Shown here in pieces: positions 9,859 to 19,385 of a stretch of DNA of 64,000 nucleotides (the first letter of the stretch is position 1; the number at the start of each line of letters is the position of its first letter). Source of the DNA: Enterococcus casseliflavus NBRC 100478. GTDB taxonomy: Bacteria; Bacillota; Bacilli; Lactobacillales; Enterococcaceae. A program made the position numbers and the translations under genes. Location: contig NZ_BCPT01000002.1 in NCBI RefSeq assembly GCF_001544095.1, positions 1 to 64,000 on the forward strand. The letters are read 5' to 3'. The notes under the pieces were generated by a model. It was not told the DNA's origin. It worked only from the letters and a program-made list of their open reading frames with translations, and ran no database searches.

Positions 9859-11643
9859 TTAACGAGATTCAGCTGTAACTGAAACTGTTGCCCATCTGTT
9901 GTGGTCAATGTCATAAGCCCATGAGAAGTCTTTGACACGGTTTGAAACAGGCATTACTTGGTTTCTGTAAAGAGTAGGGATAACAAACGCTTCGTCTGCT
10001 GCATACTCTTGCCATGCATCAAATGCTTCTTTACGTTTTGCATCATCAAATGAATCTTTTGAGTCGATTGCATCTAGAAGTTTTGTATTTTCTTCAGATT
10101 CAAAACGAGTGTAGTTGAATGCTGCGTTCGGGCCGTAAAGTCCGCTTGGAGAAGGATCTGAACCAGTTCCCCATGCTGCTTGGAAGACATCGATCTCAGG
10201 ATCATCGTTTTTCAACTTGTCATAGAAAGCTTGGAAGTCGATCAAGCGACCAGTTGTGTATTGTACATCAAGTCCGATTTCATTCCATTGTTGGATGTAG
10301 TAATCAGACAATGGTTGAGCCGTTTCGCCACCAGACATTGAAGCAAAGTTGATGGTTAATTTCTCACCATTTTTGTCTTCACGCATGCCGTCGCCATCGA
10401 CATCTTTGTAGCCAGCATCATCAAGTAATTGATTTGCTTTGTCGATGTTCAATGTGTAGCCTTCTACTTCGGTGTTGTGCAGTGTGCCGAATACTGGTGG
10501 GATCAATGTCGTTGCATTTGAACGCAAGCCATTGTAGAAACGGCTTCCGACAGCATCGTTATCGATTGCGTAACCCATTGCTTGACGCAATGCTTTATCC
10601 GCCATTTTAGACTCAGGGTTGTAGTTTACTTTGTTTTCTTCTTCATTCCAAGTACCTAATTTAAAGCCTAGGTAAGTGTATGCTTGTTCAGGACGACCTA
10701 AGATTTGGTAGCCATCTACATCTTTGTAGGTTGGATACGTATCTGTTGGCATTGAATAAACAACGTCATATTGTTTTGCATTCAATCCTTCTACGATTGA
10801 TGCTGAAGGAACAGCTTTAAATGATAATTTATCCATTTTAGGTGCGCCGCCGTAGTAGTACTCATTCGGTACGTATTCAACAGACTCTCCCGCAACGATA
10901 TTTGACATCACATAAGGACCAAAGACAACTGGATTTTTACGAACTGGATCGCTTGATTCCATATCTTTGACTTCGATACCTTCAAAGGCATGTTTCGGTA
11001 AAGCAGATTCATATACTCCGCCACCAGCTTGCAACATACCTGGGTGAACTTCTTTGTATTGGATTTTAACGACTTTGTCACTTTCTTTGGTGATACCAGA
11101 AATAGTATCAGCTTTGCCATCATGGTAATCTTCCATACCAACGATATTGGTAAAGTTGTTGTCATAGCGGATACCTGTGTAATCTTTATGACCGATTACT
11201 TCATAAGAGAAGATCACGTCATCAGCGGTAACATCTTCGCCATCTGACCATTTCAAGTTGTCACGTAATGTGATCGTTGCTGTGTTGTTGTCTTCATCTA
11301 ACTCAAGATTTGCTGCACCGCCGTCAACGATTTTGAAGTCAGAATCGTATAAGAACAATGTTTCATTACTTGGTTCCATGAAATAACTGTCATAACTGTC
11401 TTGATAAAACTCAGGTACGAATAACCCTTGGAACTGCGTATCCATCACTACTGCAACATCCAATGTACCGCCTTCGATTGCTTCTTCATCATTGCTGACT
11501 TCGACTGGCATTGTGCTGATATCTTCTGTTTCTGTCGCTGCATTACCGCCACCAGAAGAATCGGTTCCGCCACCGTTGCTGCCACAAGCTGCCAATGCTA
11601 ACACTGACAAAAGAGTGACCATACCAAAAATATTTTTCTTCAT
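9859..11643 (-). CDS. oppA: Oligopeptide ABC transporter, substrate-binding lipoprotein
   Basis: A 594-residue family-5 extracellular solute-binding lipoprotein. The signal peptide ends in a lipobox L-A-A-C at residues 17-20, so it is tethered to the outer face of the membrane; a Gly/Ser/Thr linker follows. The mature part has the OppA/DppA pattern (L-K-W-S-D-G-E-D-V-T-A-D-D-V-I-F near residue 127, and a C-terminal Y-N-R-W). It captures peptides and delivers them to OppBC. It is last of oppDFBCA, 16 bases after oppC, and directly upstream of the terminator. Exact ligand unknown; a peptide or pheromone role is possible. Confidence 0.93.
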   Translation of the reverse strand: MKKNIFGMVTLLSVLALAACGSNGGGTDSSGGGNAATETEDISTMPVEVSNDEEAIEGGTLDVAVVMDTQFQGLFVPEFYQDSYDSYFMEPSNETLFLYDSDFKIVDGGAANLELDEDNNTATITLRDNLKWSDGEDVTADDVIFSYEVIGHKDYTGIRYDNNFTNIVGMEDYHDGKADTISGITKESDKVVKIQYKEVHPGMLQAGGGVYESALPKHAFEGIEVKDMESSDPVRKNPVVFGPYVMSNIVAGESVEYVPNEYYYGGAPKMDKLSFKAVPSASIVEGLNAKQYDVVYSMPTDTYPTYKDVDGYQILGRPEQAYTYLGFKLGTWNEEENKVNYNPESKMADKALRQAMGYAIDNDAVGSRFYNGLRSNATTLIPPVFGTLHNTEVEGYTLNIDKANQLLDDAGYKDVDGDGMREDKNGEKLTINFASMSGGETAQPLSDYYIQQWNEIGLDVQYTTGRLIDFQAFYDKLKNDDPEIDVFQAAWGTGSDPSPSGLYGPNAAFNYTRFESEENTKLLDAIDSKDSFDDAKRKEAFDAWQEYAADEAFVIPTLYRNQVMPVSNRVKDFSWAYDIDHNRWATVSVTAESR

Positions 11644-11659
11644 CCTGTATCCTCCTTGT

Positions 11660-12577
11660 TTATCCTAGTCGTTGACGCGCATCCGCTGAACGCTTAAATG
11701 CTTGACCAACGTAATTGATACTCAACATCAAGACTAAAATTAGAATTGATGCGGGTAACCAGATCCACTGTCTGTTGACCAGCACATCACCGCTGCTGGC
11801 ATATCCGATCAGTGTTCCCAAACTTGGAACATTGGTCGGCAGACCAAAACCTAAGAATGTTAGTGTCGTTTCAATACCGATATTCGCTGCAAAGTTCATT
11901 GTTAAGTTGGTGATGATCAATGAGCTAAGGTTCGGCATGATTTCGCGGAACATGATGACAAAGTCATTGGTTCCAAGGGTTTTCGATGCACTAACATAGT
12001 CGCGACGGCCTTCTGAAAGGGTCTTACTTCGGAAGAGCCTTGCTTTTCCGACCCAGTAAAAGGCACTCATGACCCATATAAAGGTCCAAACGTTGTAACG
12101 AGGTACGATCGATACGATAACGATAATGATCAACATGATCGGCAAAATCATAACGAAGTCAACGATACGCATCAAAATATTATCAATGATGCCACCATAG
12201 TAACCTGAGATGATCCCTAATCCGACCCCAACGATCGACGTAATGATCGTGATTGAAAAACCAATCAAGATTGAGTTACGCGCACCGATGATCAATTGTC
12301 CCCAAACATCACGGCCACCTTCATCCGCCCCTAAAAGGTAGGTGCCGCCGTTTGGCGAAATCGCGCCGGGTACAGCGTATTTATCAAGGATGCTGACACG
12401 CATCACTTGTGATTGGTCGATAACTGCTGAGCCGATAAACACGAACAATAAAACTGCGACTAACAACACTAATGAAAAGATCGCCATTTTATCTTTTAAG
12501 AATTCGCGAAAAATCATTTTTAATCCCATAGGCGGGATGCTCTCTTGTTTTAGTACTTTTTCTTTCTTTTCAGACAC
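11660..12577 (-). CDS. oppC: Oligopeptide ABC transporter permease OppC
   Basis: A 305-residue inner-membrane permease of the DppC/OppC family. An N-terminal cytoplasmic tail, one membrane helix (about 30-52), a periplasm-side loop with L-G-A-D-E-G-G-R-D-V-W, then five helices. The EAA-like coupling loop is R-R-D-Y-V-S-A-S-K-T-L-G near residue 195. It pairs with OppB to form the channel. It sits 15 bases downstream of oppB. Confidence 0.94.
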   Translation of the reverse strand: MSEKKEKVLKQESIPPMGLKMIFREFLKDKMAIFSLVLLVAVLLFVFIGSAVIDQSQVMRVSILDKYAVPGAISPNGGTYLLGADEGGRDVWGQLIIGARNSILIGFSITIITSIVGVGLGIISGYYGGIIDNILMRIVDFVMILPIMLIIIVIVSIVPRYNVWTFIWVMSAFYWVGKARLFRSKTLSEGRRDYVSASKTLGTNDFVIMFREIMPNLSSLIITNLTMNFAANIGIETTLTFLGFGLPTNVPSLGTLIGYASSGDVLVNRQWIWLPASILILVLMLSINYVGQAFKRSADARQRLG

Positions 12578-12592
12578 ATTTATCCCCTCCTA

Positions 12593-13549
12593 TTACTGGA
12601 TTCTGATTCTTGGATCGACAATACTCATGATGATATCTGATAGTAGCGTACCGATCAAGGTCGCTAGTCCTAAGATCAATGTCAGTGAAGTGATCACGGC
12701 ATAGTCCCGTTGGACGATACTATCGATAAACAGTTTTCCGACACCCGGGTAAGCGAAGATTTTCTCAATGACCACAGAACCTGCGATCAATGAAGTGATC
12801 TCGTAGCCCATTTGTGATGCGATTGGCAACGATGCATTACGGAAAACGTGACGTGAGAAGACTTTATTCGTTGGTACCCCTTTTGAACGAGCGGTACGAA
12901 CGAAATCCAATGATTTCGAATCAATGACTTCACTTCGCAAGTATTGGATCGTCACTGCTGTTCCTAATAATGCAGAAGTGATCGCCGGTAATAGTAGGTG
13001 ATACAAGCGACTCCAAAACTCAGCCATGCCACTGACCCCCGGTGCAACGGAACCACCCGTTGGGAACCAAGCCAATCGGTAACCGAAGATGAACAATGCG
13101 ATCAACGCAAAGATAAACAACGGTACGGCGAAACTGAAGAAGTTGTAAACAACGACGACTTTATCAAGCAATGAATTTTGGTAACGTCCTGCCCACATCC
13201 CTAAAGGAATGGCAATCACGTAAGTCAAAATGACCGTCAATAAAGATAACCACAATGTATTGCTGATACGTCCTGCTAATAACGTTGAAACAGGTAATTT
13301 AAAGATGAAACTTTGACCAAAGTCCCCTTTTAAGGCATTTCCGATCCAACGGAAATACTGGGTATACCATGGGTCATTCAAACCAGCGGCTTCACGCATC
13401 CGCTCAATAACAGCTGGATCTTGGTTTGGATTGATCAAACCAGTAAATGGATCCCCAGGCATTGCTTGTGCGATCAAGAAAATCAAGATACTCAAAATAA
13501 TGACTTGCGGGATCATCAACAACAAACGACGTAGAATTGTTTTCCACAT
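12593..13549 (-). CDS. oppB: Oligopeptide ABC transporter permease OppB
   Basis: A 318-residue permease of the DppB/OppB family with the N-terminal pattern L-R-R-L-L-L-M-I-P and L-I-F-L-I-A-Q-A-M-P-G-D-P-F, six predicted membrane helices and the coupling loop D-F-V-R-T-A-R-S-K-G-V-P. Partner of OppC. Its ATG overlaps the oppF stop by one base (TAATG), which indicates translational coupling. Confidence 0.94.
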   Translation of the reverse strand: MWKTILRRLLLMIPQVIILSILIFLIAQAMPGDPFTGLINPNQDPAVIERMREAAGLNDPWYTQYFRWIGNALKGDFGQSFIFKLPVSTLLAGRISNTLWLSLLTVILTYVIAIPLGMWAGRYQNSLLDKVVVVYNFFSFAVPLFIFALIALFIFGYRLAWFPTGGSVAPGVSGMAEFWSRLYHLLLPAITSALLGTAVTIQYLRSEVIDSKSLDFVRTARSKGVPTNKVFSRHVFRNASLPIASQMGYEITSLIAGSVVIEKIFAYPGVGKLFIDSIVQRDYAVITSLTLILGLATLIGTLLSDIIMSIVDPRIRIQ

Positions 13550-14493
13550 TATTCAGCACCCCCGTTTTTCAATGCGACTTGGTGCGACTCGGTGATTTTA
13601 CGCAAGTCATACACTCTACCAGTTTCGTCGTAGTAATCTTTTTGATGGGTCACATATTCCAATTCGACCTTGCGGCGGTTTTCTTTGTGAGCATCGCGAT
13701 TTTTTACGTCGATTTGAGGAATCGCTGATAATAAACGTTTTGTATAGATGTGACGCGGGTCTTGATAGATGTCTTCCCGTGTCCCGATCTCAACGAAGCG
13801 GCCTTTGTACATGATGGCGATATTGTCACACATGTGTTTTACGACCCCTAAGTCATGAGAGATAAATAAGAAACTTAAGCCAAATTCTTGCTGGATCCGT
13901 TTCATAAAGTTCAGTACCTGCGCTTGAACGGATAAGTCAAGGGCCGAAACCGGCTCATCGGCGACGATCAGTTTTGGATTGGATGCTACCGCGCGGGCAA
14001 CCCCTAACCGCTGACGTTGCCCACCAGAGAACTCATGAGGATATTTGTATAGGGCATCTTCTGGCATCCCAACGATATCCAGAAGGCTTTTCACTCGTTT
14101 TTTCTCTTCTTGATCGCTTAAGCGTTCAAAGTTGCGTAATGGTTCGGCGATAATGTCTATTACGCGTTTTTTAGGATTCAAGCTGGACATTGAATCTTGG
14201 AAAATCATTTGGACATCTTTGTTGTAGTTCATTTTTTTGCGGACGGAACGTTTGGTCACGTCTTGCCCATCATAAATGATTTCGCCACTGGTGATTTTTT
14301 CTAATCCAACGATGGCTTTCCCCGTCGTGGATTTACCAGAACCAGACTCACCAACCAATCCGTAGGTTTTTCCTTTTTCTATGATGAAGTCCACACCGTC
14401 AACGGCATACACATGATCCGTGACGCGGTTGAAAAATCCGCTGCGAATAGGATAGTGGACTTTCAGATCTTTAATTGTAATTAATTCTGTCAT
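13549..14493 (-). CDS. oppF: Oligopeptide ABC transporter ATPase OppF
   Basis: A 314-residue ATP-binding subunit. Walker A is G-E-S-G-S-G-K-S-T-T-G-K (near residue 49), signature F-S-G-G-Q-R-Q-R-L-G-V-A-R-A, Walker B L-I-V-A-D-E-P-V-S-A-L-D, H-loop S-H-D-L-G. The C-terminal extension with P-Q-I-D is typical of the OppD/F group, although the usual peptide-importer Cys cluster of iron-sulfur type is not evident in this subunit. It starts directly after oppD with no gap. Confidence 0.94.
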   Translation of the reverse strand: MTELITIKDLKVHYPIRSGFFNRVTDHVYAVDGVDFIIEKGKTYGLVGESGSGKSTTGKAIVGLEKITSGEIIYDGQDVTKRSVRKKMNYNKDVQMIFQDSMSSLNPKKRVIDIIAEPLRNFERLSDQEEKKRVKSLLDIVGMPEDALYKYPHEFSGGQRQRLGVARAVASNPKLIVADEPVSALDLSVQAQVLNFMKRIQQEFGLSFLFISHDLGVVKHMCDNIAIMYKGRFVEIGTREDIYQDPRHIYTKRLLSAIPQIDVKNRDAHKENRRKVELEYVTHQKDYYDETGRVYDLRKITESHQVALKNGGAE

Positions 14494-15501
14494 CTACACT
14501 TCTCCTTCTTCGTCTCTAAAATGAAAATGCTTGTAGCATGTGCAACGGACCAAATGATCAGGTGCTACTTCATGCAAGACTGGGTTTGCTTCGTGGTCGC
14601 TTTCAGGAATCCAAGGAATCCGTGCGGCAAACCGACAACCCGTCCGTGGCATATTTTTCAAGGAAGGAACTACGCCTTCGATCACGTGCAGTTCACTGTC
14701 TTGTGAATTTTCTTGAGGGATCGAGTTGAGCAATGAGCGGGTGTATGGATGTTTCGGATTGGCAAACAACTCTTCGGCTGTTGCGACTTCCACAAACTGC
14801 CCCCCGTACATCACGGCTACTCGGTCGGCCATCTCTGCTACGACACCTAAATCGTGGGTGATCAAAATAATCCCCGTTTGCGTTTCTTCTTGCAAATCTT
14901 TTAGTAGATCAAGGATCTGTGCTTGGATCGTCACGTCCAATGCGGTCGTTGGTTCATCCGCAATAATGATTGGTGGTTTACAAGCAATCGCGATCGCAAT
15001 GATGACCCGCTGACGCATCCCACCAGACAATTCATGAGGGTACTGACGTCCTACACGTGGCGGATTGGGAATCCCCACTTGTTCTAATAATTCTAATGCT
15101 CGTGCTTGGCGCTGTTCGGCATTCATATCTGTATGATAAGACAAGCCTTCTTTGATTTGATCTTCGATCCGCATCAAAGGATTCAGTGCAGACAATGGAT
15201 CTTGGAAAATCATCCCAATATCATTTCCGCGAATTTTGTTGTACAGCGTTTCGTTTAAGTTTGACAAGTTTAAATCTTTATATAAGATTTCTCCGGTGAT
15301 TTTCGTGTTATTTGGGTCATGCAGCCCCATGATCGTTGTAGCTAACGTACTCTTGCCGCAACCAGATTCTCCTACGATCGCTAAGATCTCATTGCGATCC
15401 AGTGTAAAAGAAATACCATCTACTGCGTCATAGTAATCGTCTTTAATACGAAAACCTGTGTGAAGGTTTTGAACATCTAGTAATTGATTATCTCTGGACA
15501 A
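14494..15501 (-). CDS. oppD: Oligopeptide ABC transporter ATPase OppD
   Basis: A 335-residue ATPase: Walker A G-E-S-G-C-G-K-S-T, signature L-S-G-G-M-R-Q-R-V-I-I-A, Walker B I-I-A-D-E-P-T-T-A-L-D. The C-terminal region keeps the P-R-T-G-C-R-F-A-A-R-I-P and H-L-V-R-C-T-C-Y cysteine pattern found in OppD/DppD proteins. The start is TTG (15499-15501), placed seven bases after AGAGGGG; no ATG fits better. It is the first gene of oppDFBCA and follows the promoter at 15614-15642. Confidence 0.93.
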   Translation of the reverse strand: MSRDNQLLDVQNLHTGFRIKDDYYDAVDGISFTLDRNEILAIVGESGCGKSTLATTIMGLHDPNNTKITGEILYKDLNLSNLNETLYNKIRGNDIGMIFQDPLSALNPLMRIEDQIKEGLSYHTDMNAEQRQARALELLEQVGIPNPPRVGRQYPHELSGGMRQRVIIAIAIACKPPIIIADEPTTALDVTIQAQILDLLKDLQEETQTGIILITHDLGVVAEMADRVAVMYGGQFVEVATAEELFANPKHPYTRSLLNSIPQENSQDSELHVIEGVVPSLKNMPRTGCRFAARIPWIPESDHEANPVLHEVAPDHLVRCTCYKHFHFRDEEGEV

Positions 15502-15613
15502 TCGAATACCCCTCTCTACTTTCTAAGATGTCTTGCAATTTAATGTAAAAAAAGAAGGAACATGCATTTCATTTCCAAAAGCTTTCTTAACATTGTATAA
15601 TATATTCTTAATA

Positions 15614-15642
15614 ATTATATAGAAATGCCACCAATAATGCAA
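15614..15642 (-). promoter_or_regulatory. opp operon sigma-A promoter
   Basis: Minus strand TTGCAT (15637-15642) and a perfect TATAAT (15614-15619) are 17 bp apart, about 112 bases before the oppD TTG. This leaves a leader of roughly 100 bases in which I see no strong structure. The rest of the 324-base gap (15643-15786) shows nothing recognisable. Confidence 0.8.
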
Positions 15643-15786
15643 GTCCCAGAAAAGTTAATACACTGAATTTTCAGAAAATTTACATTATGCTTTCAACGCC
15701 GTCATGTCAGGTTTAACGACCGTTTTTTAGATTTCGCTACCAAAGAAAAGCCGCTCAAAATCACTGCGGATCAATTATGAGAAAGA

Positions 15787-15816
15787 AAGAGCTAAGTCAT
15801 CTAGGACTTAGCTCTT
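15787..15816 (-). terminator. Terminator after acpP
   Basis: Perfect 12-bp arms AAGAGCTAAGTC (15787-15798) and GACTTAGCTCTT (15805-15816), followed on minus by TTTCTTTC. Lies ten bases after the acpP stop. Confidence 0.85.
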
Positions 15817-15825
15817 ATGTCTGTC

Positions 15826-16068
15826 TTAAGCAAGATGGCTTGAAATATAATCAACCGCTCCACCGACTGTTTCGATCTGCTCGGCATCTTCATCAGAAAT
15901 CTCGGTACCAAATTCATCTTCTAGTTCAAGGACGAATTCCATCACACTGATCGAATCAGCGTTCAAGTCGTCTTTAATGCTCATCGTATCCGTTACGTTC
16001 TCTGCGTCAATTTCAAAATGATTGGCGATCACGACCGCAACTTTCTTGAATACTTCATCTCGTGTCAA
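15826..16068 (-). CDS. acpP: Acyl carrier protein
   Basis: An 80-residue acidic four-helix protein that carries acyl chains on phosphopantetheine during fatty acid and phospholipid synthesis. The attachment motif is A-D-S-I-S with Ser39; most ACPs have D-S-L-D or D-S-L, so this is a variant seen in the second (plsX-linked) ACP of enterococci. The start is TTG: GGAGGTG lies about seven to nine bases before it and no ATG is in frame nearby. It follows plsX (110-base gap), suggesting a role in supplying acyl groups to PlsX rather than in the main FAS cluster, which is not in this window; that is inference. Confidence 0.93.
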   Translation of the reverse strand: MTRDEVFKKVAVVIANHFEIDAENVTDTMSIKDDLNADSISVMEFVLELEDEFGTEISDEDAEQIETVGGAVDYISSHLA

Positions 16069-16178
16069 CTGGCTTCACCTCCACGCGTTTGCACAAAACA
16101 TAGAATGGCTAACAAACATTGTACTGCTTTCTATGCTTTTTGTCTAGATATTTTTGCAATTTCATTACAATCATTGCA

Positions 16179-17198
16179 TTATGATTGCGTTTCGTCTTTG
16201 TCAGTCGGCATTTCTTCAAAATGGGCGACCAATTGTGCCACGACATCTGTCGCTAACATCGTATGGATCTGCTTGATGGTGTACGCCACCGCTTCTGGTC
16301 CTGTCGCACCATGGGTTTTGATGACTGGTGCTTTCAAACCAAACAATACGGCACCGCCGTGTTTCGCATAATCCATTTCATTTTTCACTTTCCGCAACGC
16401 ATCTTTTAATAATAATGCGCCTAATTTCCCTTTGGCACCAGAATCGAGAATCGATTGTTTCAACAGCGCCATCAAATTCAAGGCGGTTCCTTCGATCGAT
16501 TTCAAAACAGCATTTCCAGTAAAGCCATCTGTCACGACGACGTCAGCTGCACCATCCAATAATTCCCGAGCCTCGACATTGCCGATAAAGTGGATCGTCG
16601 GGTCTTGCGAAAGCAGTTCAAAGGCTTTTTTCGTTAATTCACTGCCTTTGGTTTCTTCCGTTCCGTTATTTAACAAGCCGACCCGTGGTCGATTGATCCC
16701 GCGAACTTTTTGGGCATAAAAGGACCCTAAGACGGCATAGTTTGCCAAATGTTCTGGTTTATTGTCGGCATTGGCACCTAGATCCAGCATGTCAAAGCCA
16801 GCATCTTTGCCGATCACTGGCATCGTGGACATCAATCCGGGACGGTCGATCCCTTTGATCCGACCGACGATAAACAAACCAGCCGCTAATAAGGCACCAG
16901 TATTTCCAGCTGAAAAAATCGCATCTGCCTCACCATTTTTGACCGCTTGTGCTGCCAAGACCATTGAGGCGGTTTTTTTTCGTCTGATCGCTTTGACAGG
17001 CTCATCATCACTATTGATTTTTTCATCCGTGTGGATAATGGTGACATTTTTATCGTCCGTCATGTATTTTTTGATTTCATTTTCTTTTCCGTAAAGGAGG
17101 AATTCAATCTCTGGAAAGTCTTTTTTTGCCAGCATGACTCCTTCTACGATCGCTTTTGGGGCGTTGTCTCCGCCCATTGCATCAACAGCAATCCGCAT
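16179..17198 (-). CDS. plsX: Phosphate acyltransferase PlsX
   Basis: A 339-residue peripheral membrane enzyme that converts acyl-ACP and phosphate into acyl-phosphate for PlsY, the first step of phospholipid synthesis in Gram-positive bacteria. Starts [14 protein letters not shown], the family hallmark; further conserved G-N-T-G-A-L and L-D-L-G-A-N segments. Lies between recG (45 bases upstream) and acpP. Confidence 0.97.
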   Translation of the reverse strand: MRIAVDAMGGDNAPKAIVEGVMLAKKDFPEIEFLLYGKENEIKKYMTDDKNVTIIHTDEKINSDDEPVKAIRRKKTASMVLAAQAVKNGEADAIFSAGNTGALLAAGLFIVGRIKGIDRPGLMSTMPVIGKDAGFDMLDLGANADNKPEHLANYAVLGSFYAQKVRGINRPRVGLLNNGTEETKGSELTKKAFELLSQDPTIHFIGNVEARELLDGAADVVVTDGFTGNAVLKSIEGTALNLMALLKQSILDSGAKGKLGALLLKDALRKVKNEMDYAKHGGAVLFGLKAPVIKTHGATGPEAVAYTIKQIHTMLATDVVAQLVAHFEEMPTDKDETQS

Positions 17199-17243
17199 CT
17201 CGCTGCCACTCCCTTCATTTTCCCAATCAGTATAGCATATTCT

Positions 17244-19274
17244 TTAATCAAAAAATTGTTTGTCTGCTTTTTTTGCTGCTAAATAGTTTGCCAATGCCGA
17301 AAATTCTGGCAACAGCTGCCAGCCATTTTTTTGCCAAAGCTGGGCAGCTTCGACTTGTGCCACTTCTAGAATATGGGCATCTGCGACCAAATCGGCAGCC
17401 GCAAACTCTGGCAAGCCCGATTGTCGATTGCCGAAGACTTCTCCTGGTCCTCGCAACTGCAAATCTTTTTCGCTGACTACAAAGCCGTTGGTGGTTTCTG
17501 TCATGATCTTCATTCGCTCGACCCCTGTCTCATTTTTCGGGTTTGCGATCAATATACAGTAAGAAGCATCGGCACCGCGCCCTACCCGTCCACGCAATTG
17601 ATGAAGCTGGGCTAACCCGAAGCGATCGGCGTCAATGATCAGCATCACTGTCGCATTGGGGACATTGACCCCTACTTCGATGACCGTCGTGGAAACCAAG
17701 ATCTGCAGTTGATTTTCTTTGAAAGCTTCCATGATGCTGTCTTTTTCTTGATTCTTCATTTTCCCATGCAGCATTCCCACTTGATAAGTAGGAGAAAAGT
17801 AACTTTGCAGCTGCTCATAAATCTCCGTGGCATTCTTGACATCCAGCATTTCGGATTCCTCGATCAAAGGACAGATGACATACATCTGATGCCCATGTGC
17901 CAATTCTTTTTGCGCCCACTCTAAGATCGATTCAAACTGCGGCGGACGGACCCAGCGAGTCTCTACAGGAATCCGTCCTGCTGGCATTTCATCGATCACC
18001 GAAACATCCATTTCGCCATAAGCCGTGATCGCTAACGTACGAGGGATCGGTGTGGCGGTCATAAAGAGCACATCAGGCAGATAGCCTTTTTCCCGTAAGA
18101 CTTTTCGCTGATTGACCCCAAAACGGTGTTGTTCATCGGTGATGACTAAGCCAAGATGTGCAAAGTCCACCCCTTCTTGAATCAGCGCATGGGTCCCAAC
18201 GATGATGTCGATCTCCCCGGCTGCTAATTGTTCTAAGATGACTCGCCGTTCTTTTGGTTTGGTCGAACCTGTCAAAAGAGCGGTGGTCACTTCTAAGGGG
18301 TCAAAGAGTTGATTCAAGCTTTCTAGGTGCTGCTGGGCCAAAATCTCAGTCGGCACCATCAGTGCGCCCTGAAAGCCAGCCGTCATCGTGGCATAAAGGG
18401 CGATCGCCGCCACGACTGTTTTCCCGCTTCCTACATCTCCTTGCAAGAGTCGCTGCATGTGCTGCGGACTTTTCAGGTCATGGCAGATTTCATTGGTCAC
18501 GCGCTTTTGCGCATTCGTCAATTCAAAGGGCAGTTTACGAGTAAACTCTTTCAAGCGTTGCACATCATAATCGATCGCCAAGCCGTTTTTCTCGGCTTTT
18601 TCGCTTTTCTTCAGTCCTTGGATCTGCATTTGGAACAAAAAGAACTCTTCAAAAATCACCCGACGCTTCGCTTGATGACTCTCTTGGGGATCTTTAGGAA
18701 AGTGCATCGCAAACATCGCGGATTTCCGATCCAACAAGCGATATTTTTCGATCAATGACAAAGGCAAGATCTCTGTGATCTGATCACCAAAATCAAGGAA
18801 TGCCTGTTTGATCAGTTCAATCAACACACTTTGACGCACGGCTTTATTGACATGATAAATGGGGGCAAAGTCTTCTGCGCTCTTGCTGCCGAGAATTTTC
18901 ATTCCCGTCAGTCCTTTGCGTTTGGCGTCCCATTTGCCATAGACGGCGATCTCTTCTGAAACCTCTACTTTATCCTTCAAATAAGGCTGATTGAAAAAGG
19001 AGACATTAAAGACATCGTGGTCTTGCATCATGCGAAATTGCAACCGACTTTTTTTATAGCCAAAGCGATTGACGACCGGCGGGGAAACGACGATCCCCTT
19101 GATCGTTACTTTTTCTTGGTCTTGAATCTCCGCTAATTGCCGTTCTTGAATGTCTTCATAACGAAACGGATAATACTTCAGCAGGTCTTCAATGGTTTCG
19201 ATCCCTAAACTCGCCAAGTCTTGGGCGCGTTTTTCTCCGACACCCTTTAATACCGTAAGTGGCTGATTCAGCAT
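17244..19274 (-). CDS. recG: ATP-dependent DNA helicase RecG
   Basis: A 676-residue branch-migration helicase that remodels stalled forks. An N-terminal wedge/OB domain (about 1-160) begins with L-K-G-V-G-E-K-R-A; then superfamily 2 helicase motifs: Walker A G-D-V-G-S-G-K-T near residue 278, D-E-Q-H box (I-T-D-E-Q-H-R-F-G), motif III T-A-T-P-I-P-R-T, and motif VI Q-L-R-G-R-V-G-R-G. Full length. AGGAGGG precedes the ATG. It follows the fakA terminator, so it probably starts a recG-plsX-acpP transcript. Confidence 0.97.
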   Translation of the reverse strand: MLNQPLTVLKGVGEKRAQDLASLGIETIEDLLKYYPFRYEDIQERQLAEIQDQEKVTIKGIVVSPPVVNRFGYKKSRLQFRMMQDHDVFNVSFFNQPYLKDKVEVSEEIAVYGKWDAKRKGLTGMKILGSKSAEDFAPIYHVNKAVRQSVLIELIKQAFLDFGDQITEILPLSLIEKYRLLDRKSAMFAMHFPKDPQESHQAKRRVIFEEFFLFQMQIQGLKKSEKAEKNGLAIDYDVQRLKEFTRKLPFELTNAQKRVTNEICHDLKSPQHMQRLLQGDVGSGKTVVAAIALYATMTAGFQGALMVPTEILAQQHLESLNQLFDPLEVTTALLTGSTKPKERRVILEQLAAGEIDIIVGTHALIQEGVDFAHLGLVITDEQHRFGVNQRKVLREKGYLPDVLFMTATPIPRTLAITAYGEMDVSVIDEMPAGRIPVETRWVRPPQFESILEWAQKELAHGHQMYVICPLIEESEMLDVKNATEIYEQLQSYFSPTYQVGMLHGKMKNQEKDSIMEAFKENQLQILVSTTVIEVGVNVPNATVMLIIDADRFGLAQLHQLRGRVGRGADASYCILIANPKNETGVERMKIMTETTNGFVVSEKDLQLRGPGEVFGNRQSGLPEFAAADLVADAHILEVAQVEAAQLWQKNGWQLLPEFSALANYLAAKKADKQFFD

Positions 19275-19330
19275 AGGTACCCTCCTTTTCCAAAGTGATT
19301 TTGTTTATTGCAGAGATTCCTGCATTCATA

Positions 19331-19375
19331 GAAAAAGACGGAGCCAAAAATCATCTACGATTTTTGCCCCCGCCG
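19331..19375 (-). terminator. Terminator after fakA
   Basis: Arms CAAAAATC (19345-19352) and GATTTTTG (19359-19366), extended by GC pairs outward, followed on minus by CTTTTTC. Ends the yloU-fakA unit. Confidence 0.8.
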
Positions 19376-19385
19376 CCTAATTTGT